From an uncultured Prevotellaceae bacterium (lineage in GTDB: Bacteria; Bacteroidota; Bacteroidia; Bacteroidales; Bacteroidaceae): a DNA stretch of 64,000 bases. The notes under the pieces are model-generated. The model did not search any database and was not told where the DNA came from. It saw only the letters and a program-made list of their open reading frames with translations. Position 1 is the first letter of the stretch; every line of letters starts with the position of its first letter. Shown in pieces: positions 54,288 through 59,535 of this stretch. The stretch spans positions 62,001-126,000 of the forward strand of contig CAMVOK010000001.1 of assembly GCA_947169115.1 (NCBI GenBank). Reading direction: 5' to 3'. The position numbers and the translations under genes are program-made.

Positions 54288-55571
54288 ATGAAAGACATAA
54301 AAGGAAGACAAGAGGTAAATGTAACCACTCCCTCTCTTCGGGGAGGGCAAGGGGTAGGGGTCGATGTTCGTTTCGACTTCCCCATCCTCGCTCGCAAGAT
54401 ATACGACAAGTACCCCCTTGTCTATCTCGACAATGCCGCCACGACGCAGAAACCGCGTCAGGTAGTGGAGGCCATGACGGAGGAGTATTACAACGTCAAT
54501 GCCAATGTCCATCGGGGCGTACACTTCCTATCCCAACAGGCTACCGATCTCCACGAACAGGCACGCGAAACCGTGCGTCGCTTCCTCAATGCCCGCTCGA
54601 CCAGTGAAATCGTCTTCACCCGTGGCACCACGGAGAGCATCAATCTCGTGGCCTCCTGCTTCGGTCAGGCATTCATGAAGGAGGGCGATGAGGTACTCAT
54701 CACCGAGATGGAGCACCACTCCAACATCGTTTCGTGGCAACTACTCCAACAACGACAAGGCATCAAGATTCGTGTTATCCCCATCACCGACGAGGGTACT
54801 GTACGCCTCGACTCAGTCGAGGCCCTCATCAACGAGCGGACAAAAATCGTTAGCCTCACTCACGTCAGCAACGTACTGGGCACCATAAACCCTGTTAAGG
54901 AGATTATCCGTATGGCTCATGCCCATGGTGTGCCCGTGCTTATTGACGGAGCACAAAGCACGCCCCACTTCCGGGTGGATGTCCAAGACCTCGATTGTGA
55001 CTTCTACGCCTTTAGTGGTCACAAGATATATGGCCCAACCGGCATCGGTGTGCTCTATGGCAAGGAGGAGTGGCTCAACCGCATTCCCCCCTACATGGGT
55101 GGTGGCGAGATGATAAAGACCGTCACTTTCGAGCATACCACCTTCAACGACCTCCCCTACAAGTTCGAGGCCGGTACACCCGATTATGTAGCCTCTACGG
55201 GTCTCGCCCGTGCCCTCGATTACGTCAGTTCTGTGGGCTTCGATTTTATCGAGGCTCATGAAAAAGACCTTACCGCATACGCCATGCAACGTATGATGGA
55301 GATTCCCGGCATGAAGATATTCGGTCCCCAAGACCCTGCCCTTCACGATGCCGTCATCAGTTTTCAGGTGGGCAACATCCATCACCTCGACATGGGCACC
55401 CTCCTCGACCGTCTCGGCATTGCTGTCCGTACGGGTCACCATTGTGCCGAGCCTCTCATGCACCGCCTCGGTATAGAAGGCACTTGTCGTGCATCCTTTG
55501 CTCTCTACAATACAAAAGAAGAGGTGGATGCCTTGGTGGCTGGCATTCAGCGTATTCAACAAATGTTTTAA
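54288..55571 (+). CDS. sufS: Cysteine desulfurase SufS with repeat-derived N-terminus
   Basis: SufS takes sulfur from cysteine with PLP and hands it to the scaffold. Family sequence runs from 'RFDFPILARKIYDKYPLVYL' on, with 'DNAATTQKP', 'TRGTTESINLVA', the PLP lysine in 'FSGHKIYGPTGIGVLYG' near residue 245, and the catalytic cysteine in 'RTGHHCAEPLM' near residue 380. The first 25 residues (MKDIKGRQEVNVTTPSLRGG then QGVGV) are repeat-derived and parallel to those of SufD. The ATG at 54288 is chosen by this parallel. An ATG at 54237 overlapping the sufD stop would translate the upstream repeat too. No SufE or SufU partner is in the window. Confidence 0.93.
   Translation: MKDIKGRQEVNVTTPSLRGGQGVGVDVRFDFPILARKIYDKYPLVYLDNAATTQKPRQVVEAMTEEYYNVNANVHRGVHFLSQQATDLHEQARETVRRFLNARSTSEIVFTRGTTESINLVASCFGQAFMKEGDEVLITEMEHHSNIVSWQLLQQRQGIKIRVIPITDEGTVRLDSVEALINERTKIVSLTHVSNVLGTINPVKEIIRMAHAHGVPVLIDGAQSTPHFRVDVQDLDCDFYAFSGHKIYGPTGIGVLYGKEEWLNRIPPYMGGGEMIKTVTFEHTTFNDLPYKFEAGTPDYVASTGLARALDYVSSVGFDFIEAHEKDLTAYAMQRMMEIPGMKIFGPQDPALHDAVISFQVGNIHHLDMGTLLDRLGIAVRTGHHCAEPLMHRLGIEGTCRASFALYNTKEEVDALVAGIQRIQQMF
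54328..54362 (+). repeat. G/C palindromic element translated inside sufS
   Basis: CCCTCTCTTCGGGGAGGG core with tail CAAGGGGTAGGGGTC, in frame and coding TPSLRGGQGVGV. It is nearly the same as the sufD copy, and the upstream linker from the ATG is also similar. Confidence 0.9.
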
Positions 55572-55618
55572 GGCCCACCCCGAAGCCTACCCCGACCCTC
55601 CCTAAAGGGAGGGAGAGT
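55572..55618 (-). repeat. G/C palindromic element after sufS
   Basis: Core CCCTCCCT aa AGGGAGGG at 55596-55613. On the minus strand the G-rich tail reads TCGGGGTAGGCTTCGGGGTGG. It starts directly at the sufS stop codon. Confidence 0.85.
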
Positions 55619-55652
55619 CCCTCTGAATTACTAAACCTCTAAACTTTTAAAC

Positions 55653-55702
55653 CCTTCACCCTTAATCCTTCACCCTTAATCCTTCACCCTTAATCCTTCA
55701 CC
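55653..55702 (+). repeat. 14-bp tandem repeat upstream of rnhB
   Basis: Three exact copies of CCTTCACCCTTAAT (55653-55694) and an eight-base partial copy end eight bases before the rnhB ATG. It occupies the place where a ribosome-binding site and promoter would be expected. Confidence 0.9.
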
Positions 55703-55709
55703 TCCTCAC

Positions 55710-56390
55710 ATGCTCAAACCCTACCTACAAGAAGGAAGAATCGAAGCCGGTTGTGACGAAGCTGGCCGTGGTTGTCTTGCCGGTCCCGTCTTTGCCGCCG
55801 CCGTTATCCTGCCATTCAGTAATGGCTCCCTCCCTATTATGGGAGAGGGCTGGGGAGAGGGTCTTTCAGCATTAAACGACTCCAAGCAACTTACGGAGAA
55901 GCAACGTTATGCCCTTCGTGAAGTCATTGAGCGTGAAGCCTTGGCTTGGGCGGTAGGCATTGTTTCCAACGAGGAAATCGACAAGATAAACATCCTCCGT
56001 GCCTCCATCCTTGCGATGCACCGCGCCGTTTCCCAACTGAAGATTCGTCCTCAGCACCTTCTCATCGACGGCAACCGCTTCTCTCCCTACGAGGACATCC
56101 CCCATACCACCGTTGTCAAGGGCGATGCCACCTACATGAGCATTGCTGCCGCCAGCATCCTTGCCAAGACCTACCGTGACGACTTCATGCAGAAGATACA
56201 TGAGGAATACCCTCAATACCATTGGGATAAGAATAAAGGCTATCCGGCTCCTGTTCATCGTGAGGCAATCCGTCAGTATGGCACAACGCCCTACCATCGT
56301 ATGACGTTCAATCTGTTAGGAACGAAGCAATTGGAGTTTGATTTTGCAAACACAGAGTACACAAAGAAAACGGAGGACAAAGAGGAATGA
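55710..56390 (+). CDS. rnhB: Ribonuclease HII with in-frame repeat insertion
   Basis: RNase HII cuts RNA in RNA-DNA hybrids and starts removal of misincorporated ribonucleotides. The 226-residue protein has the catalytic '[20 protein letters not shown]' (residues 12-31, with the DEAGRG acidic pair), '[17 protein letters not shown]', 'HLLIDGNRF' and '[21 protein letters not shown]'. Between 'AVILP' and 'LNDSKQL' lie about 17 residues ([18 protein letters not shown]), most coded by a palindromic repeat (55825-55863). Relatives are about ten residues shorter there, from memory. The insert is in a surface loop region of the family fold, so activity is probably kept. Confidence 0.93.
   Translation: MLKPYLQEGRIEAGCDEAGRGCLAGPVFAAAVILPFSNGSLPIMGEGWGEGLSALNDSKQLTEKQRYALREVIEREALAWAVGIVSNEEIDKINILRASILAMHRAVSQLKIRPQHLLIDGNRFSPYEDIPHTTVVKGDATYMSIAAASILAKTYRDDFMQKIHEEYPQYHWDKNKGYPAPVHREAIRQYGTTPYHRMTFNLLGTKQLEFDFANTEYTKKTEDKEE
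55825..55863 (+). repeat. G/C palindromic element translated inside rnhB
   Basis: CTCCCTCCC, a short spacer, GGGAGAGGG, then CTGGGGAGAGGGTC. Same element family in the same orientation as the copies inside cvpA, sufD and sufS. It is in frame and free of stops, coding [13 protein letters not shown]. Confidence 0.9.
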
Positions 56391-56397
56391 AAAGGGG

Positions 56398-56467
56398 ATA
56401 AAAAAAAGAAGGTTGTCTCACGACAACCAATCTTTCATTAACCTTAAATCTAATACCATGAAAAACA
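56398..56467 (-). ncRNA. Putative small RNA or attenuated leader with a 13-codon ORF
   Basis: On the minus strand a strong promoter (56474-56504) should start transcription near 56467. An intrinsic terminator ends the RNA near 56398, giving about 70 bases. Inside lies an ATG (56459) opening a 13-codon ORF, MVLDLRLMKDWLS, whose TGA falls in the terminator loop. No gene follows on that strand except antisense to rnhB, so it is either a free small RNA, a tiny peptide gene, or both. I do not recognise an established RNA family. Confidence 0.6.
56399..56428 (-). terminator. Intrinsic terminator of the minus-strand small RNA
   Basis: On the minus strand GGTTGTC, loop GTGA, GACAACC (56411-56428) is followed by TTCTTTTTTTT. 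The T-run exists only in this direction. On the plus strand the same stem follows rnhB without a T-run. Confidence 0.85.
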
Positions 56468-56473
56468 CTGATG

Positions 56474-56504
56474 CAAAGGTACGGGTTTTTTACAAATTGA
56501 CAAG
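56474..56504 (-). promoter_or_regulatory. Promoter of the minus-strand small RNA
   Basis: On the minus strand CTTG (56501-56504), 19 bases, then TACCTTTG (56474-56481): a full match to the Bacteroidetes promoter consensus. Confidence 0.8.
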
Positions 56505-56582
56505 AGAAAGTAAGTTTTTTATATAAAAAAGTGCCTCTTTCTTGATATAAATCAATTGGAGGGAGGGTAAAATTAGGAAAAT

Positions 56583-57242
56583 ATGACAAAAGATGCAGTA
56601 ATTGTGGTTTCGGGTGGCATGGACTCCACGACCATGCTTTATGAGTTTGCCGACGAGATAGCCCTGGCGGTAACCTTTGACTACGGAGCCAAACATGGTT
56701 CTCGGGAAATACCCCTTGCGCAGATGCATTGCAAGCGGCTGGGCATCGAGCACATAGTGATTAAGATGGACTTCATGCAACGCTACTTCCGCTCTTCGTT
56801 GTTGAGTGGGGGAGAGGATATTCCAGAAGGCAGTTACGACGACGAGAACATGCGTTCTACGGTGGTGCCCTTCCGCAACGGCATCATGCTTAGTATCGCT
56901 TGCGGATTGGCCGAGAGCCGTGGCCTGAAACGTCTGATGATAGCCAACCATGCCGGTGACCATGCTATATACCCCGATTGCCGTCCTGCTTTTGTCCGTG
57001 CCATGAGCGAGGCCACTCAGGAGGGAACCTACGACCGCATCCGCATCGATGCCCCCTATACCCACCTGACGAAGGGTGAGATTGCCCGTCGGGGCAAGCA
57101 ATTAGGCATTGACTATAGTGAGACATGGAGCTGCTACAAGGGTGGCGACAAGCATTGTGGCAAGTGTGGCACTTGTGTGGAGAGACGGGAAGCCTTGGCC
57201 GAGGCAGGAGTGGAGGACCCCACCGTTTATGAGGAACCTTAA
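56583..57242 (+). CDS. queC: 7-cyano-7-deazaguanine synthase
   Basis: QueC converts carboxy-deazaguanine to preQ0 with ATP and ammonia, on the path to queuosine. The 219-residue protein has the PP-loop 'VVSGGMDSTTMLYEF' at residue 8, 'VPFRNGIMLSIACGLAES' near 98, and the zinc site 'CYKGGDKHCGKCGTCVERREAL' split as Cys...Cys-x2-Cys-x2-Cys near residues 181-197. Length is normal. No queD or queE is next to it. The stop is followed immediately by a tandem repeat. Confidence 0.95.
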   Translation: MTKDAVIVVSGGMDSTTMLYEFADEIALAVTFDYGAKHGSREIPLAQMHCKRLGIEHIVIKMDFMQRYFRSSLLSGGEDIPEGSYDDENMRSTVVPFRNGIMLSIACGLAESRGLKRLMIANHAGDHAIYPDCRPAFVRAMSEATQEGTYDRIRIDAPYTHLTKGEIARRGKQLGIDYSETWSCYKGGDKHCGKCGTCVERREALAEAGVEDPTVYEEP

Positions 57243-57246
57243 CGGG

Positions 57247-57316
57247 AACGAAAACTTTAACGAAAACTTTAACGATAACGAAAACTTTAACGATAACGAA
57301 AACGAAAACGTTAACT
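57247..57316 (+). repeat. AACGATAACGAAAACTTT tandem repeat after queC
   Basis: Six-base-based units combine as AACGAAAACTTT (twice) and AACGATAACGAAAACTTT, then AACGATAACGAAAACG. The tract fills the convergent gap between queC and the Fur gene. Lengths are multiples of six. Confidence 0.85.
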
Positions 57317-57330
57317 GAACGGCGGTGAAA

Positions 57331-57744
57331 TTAGCGAGTAGCCTTAGCACTACACGTCGGGCATAAGCCTTTGACCATATAGTTGATGGATGTCATCTGG
57401 AATCCCTCGGGCATAGCGACCTGGGGGATTCTTGTGTTTGGGAAGCAGAAGGTGCGGTGGCAATGTTCGCAATAGAAGTGGGTGTGTTGGTCGTCGGGAG
57501 TGCAATCGTCGTGCCCATGACATGCCTCGTAGCGCAACGAACCGCTCCCGTCTTCTATGGCATGTACAAGGTGGTGCTGAAGCAATAGGGTGAGTGTGCG
57601 GAAGATGGTGCTACGCTCAGCCGTAGGCATGCGGTCCTCCAGTTCACGCAAGGATAGGGGACGGTGTGCCTTCTCCAGTTCCTGAAAGACAAGCAGACGC
57701 ATGGCCGTGGGCTTCACCCCACGTTGTTCCAAACGATCTGACAT
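57331..57744 (-). CDS. Fur-family metalloregulator
   Basis: The protein (137 residues from ATG 57744) has the winged-helix part 'RGVKPTAMRLLVFQELEKAH' and 'AERSTIFRTLTLLLQHHLVH', then the dimerisation part with metal ligands 'DQHTHFYCEHCHRTFCF' and a closing 'CPTCSAKA'. The two CxxC pairs form the structural zinc site. Which metal or signal it senses (Fe, Zn or peroxide) cannot be decided. A longer start at 57765 lies inside a 'catttac' tandem repeat, so 57744 is preferred. Confidence 0.88.
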   Translation of the reverse strand: MSDRLEQRGVKPTAMRLLVFQELEKAHRPLSLRELEDRMPTAERSTIFRTLTLLLQHHLVHAIEDGSGSLRYEACHGHDDCTPDDQHTHFYCEHCHRTFCFPNTRIPQVAMPEGFQMTSINYMVKGLCPTCSAKATR

Positions 57745-57755
57745 TGAACTTTCAC

Positions 57756-57853
57756 TATTTACCATTTACCCATTTACCATTTAATCATTTACCATTTACC
57801 ATTGAACGTTCCGCAGGCTACATTTGCCATTTGCCATTTTACATTTCCCATTC
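57756..57853. repeat. catttac / catttgc heptamer repeats upstream of the Fur gene
   Basis: Seven-base units catttac (57756-57803) and then cattt(g/c)c units (57819-57853) fill the gap between the kinase stop and the Fur-family gene. No promoter match was found on the minus strand here. Confidence 0.8.
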
Positions 57854-59514
57854 TAATATTTAAACGAGCTGCCACCGGCAAATTCGCGTAGCAGGGAGGT
57901 AGGCGGCACCTGACGGGCAGGTATGGGGATGAAGTAGCGTAGGAACTTGCGTAGTCGCGATGCCTCGCTATATTCGGGTTCTCGTTCGCTCACCTGTTCC
58001 AGTACGGGCATGACCTGTTCGCGGATGACGTTGAGTTCGTAGAGTAGGGCAGAGTTGAAGGTGGCATCGGCGGTTTCCTGGAAGGGTGTAATCCATTTTT
58101 CCTCGCCTCGTGTGACCGAGGGATAGCGTCGGATGGTCTCCAGTGCGGTGTAGCCACGGAAACGGAAGTCGCGTATAAGTCGTCTCAGTAGTCTCACGTC
58201 CTCGGTGGGTACGTAATTGTGGTCGTCGAGGGCAATGGTGGTGAGTGCCGATACGTAGATGCGGTATTTCTTGTCCTCTGGAATCTGTTGCGAAAGAATG
58301 GGGTTGAGGGCATGGTTGCCTTCGAGAATGACCACGTCGTCTGCTCCAATCTTGAGTTTGCGACCCTCGAATTTACGTTCACCGCTCACGAAGTCGTATC
58401 GGGGCAGTTCTATTTCCTCTCCTTGCAGGAGGGCGTTCATCTGGAGGTTGAAGAAGTCCGTATCCATAGCCTCGATGCACTCGAAGTCGTATTCTCCGTT
58501 TTCGTCCAGAGGCGTATCCACACGGTTTACGAAGTAGTTGTCGGTGCTAAGCGTATGGGGGTGCAGACCGCAAGCCATGAGTTGGATGGCGATACGCTTG
58601 CTGGTAGTGGTTTTTCCGCTACTGCTTGGACCTGCCAGCAAGACGAGTTTGGCTCCGCGTTCCACAATCTCGTCGGTAATTTTGTGCAATTTCCGTTCTT
58701 GCAGAGCCTCGGCAATGTTGATGAGTTCGGATGCCTTTCCGTTGCGGATGGCTGTGTTTACGTCACCGGCATTCCTCACGCCCATGATGTGTTGCCAGCG
58801 GTGGTATTCGCGGAAGACACCCAGCTTCTTCTCCTGGGGTTCTATGGGTTCCAGTTGCGACGGGTCTTTTCTTGATGGCACACGTAGCAGCATACCCTCG
58901 TCCAGGGGAGTGAGGTCGAAGAGGTGGATAAGTCCTGTATGGGGGAGCAGACATCCGTAGAAGAAGTCGATGGTCTCGTCCAGCTGGTAGTAGTAGGCAT
59001 AGAGGTTGCCCTGACTCTCCAGCAGGAGTGCCTTGCTCTCCATCCCCTTCTGTCGGAAAATCTGTATGGCTTCTTCGATGGGACACTGTATGCGGTGTAT
59101 CTGCATGTCGGCCTCGATGATTTCCTTCATACGCTGACATATGCGGGCAACGTCCCCGGCTTCGATGGTGTGTCCCTCGATGTAAAGTTCGCAATAGAAC
59201 CCACGGCAGACCGGAGCACCGATGATGAGCCGACCGCCCGGGAAAACATCCTCCACAGCCTTGGCAAGGACAAAGAATAGGCTATGGACGTATGTACGCA
59301 TGCCATCGATGGAGGTGAGGTCAATTAGCTCCACATCCTTGCTGTTATAGAAACGGTAGTTCAGACCCTGTATCTTGTTGTTGATGCTGGCGCATACCGG
59401 TCCGTAGTTCATCTTTATGCCAGCCTGCTCGTAAACGTCCTTTACGGAGCAGCCCAAGGGCATGGGGAAGGTTTTCCCGGTGTTCTTGCAACGGATGTTG
59501 ATTTCGTTAGCCAT
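57853..59514 (-). CDS. Nucleoside (uridine) kinase-like protein with TGS-type N-terminus
   Basis: The 553-residue protein combines a TGS/threonyl-tRNA-synthetase-like N-terminal half (residues 1-230, starting 'INIRCKNTGKTFPMPLG') with a C-terminal phosphoribulokinase/uridine kinase domain. The P-loop 'LLAGPSSSGKTTTSKRIAIQ' is near residue 292, followed by 'LSTDNYFVNR' and 'VILEGNHALNP'. Proteins of this two-part form are common in Bacteroidetes and Firmicutes and are annotated as nucleoside kinases. The role of the N-terminal half is unknown. It follows the 997-residue secreted protein gene by 21 bases. Confidence 0.87.
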   Translation of the reverse strand: MANEINIRCKNTGKTFPMPLGCSVKDVYEQAGIKMNYGPVCASINNKIQGLNYRFYNSKDVELIDLTSIDGMRTYVHSLFFVLAKAVEDVFPGGRLIIGAPVCRGFYCELYIEGHTIEAGDVARICQRMKEIIEADMQIHRIQCPIEEAIQIFRQKGMESKALLLESQGNLYAYYYQLDETIDFFYGCLLPHTGLIHLFDLTPLDEGMLLRVPSRKDPSQLEPIEPQEKKLGVFREYHRWQHIMGVRNAGDVNTAIRNGKASELINIAEALQERKLHKITDEIVERGAKLVLLAGPSSSGKTTTSKRIAIQLMACGLHPHTLSTDNYFVNRVDTPLDENGEYDFECIEAMDTDFFNLQMNALLQGEEIELPRYDFVSGERKFEGRKLKIGADDVVILEGNHALNPILSQQIPEDKKYRIYVSALTTIALDDHNYVPTEDVRLLRRLIRDFRFRGYTALETIRRYPSVTRGEEKWITPFQETADATFNSALLYELNVIREQVMPVLEQVSEREPEYSEASRLRKFLRYFIPIPARQVPPTSLLREFAGGSSFKY

Positions 59515-59535
59515 GCGTATGATGTGTAAGGTTTC

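Noticed and set aside
55653-55702. CRISPR-like regular repeats
   Set aside because: This and the other tandem tracts have contiguous short units without unique spacers, and no cas genes are present.
57109-57318. ORF reading NENFNDNENF-like repeats after queC
   Set aside because: It is the translation of the six-base tandem repeat in another frame of queC and its downstream spacer.
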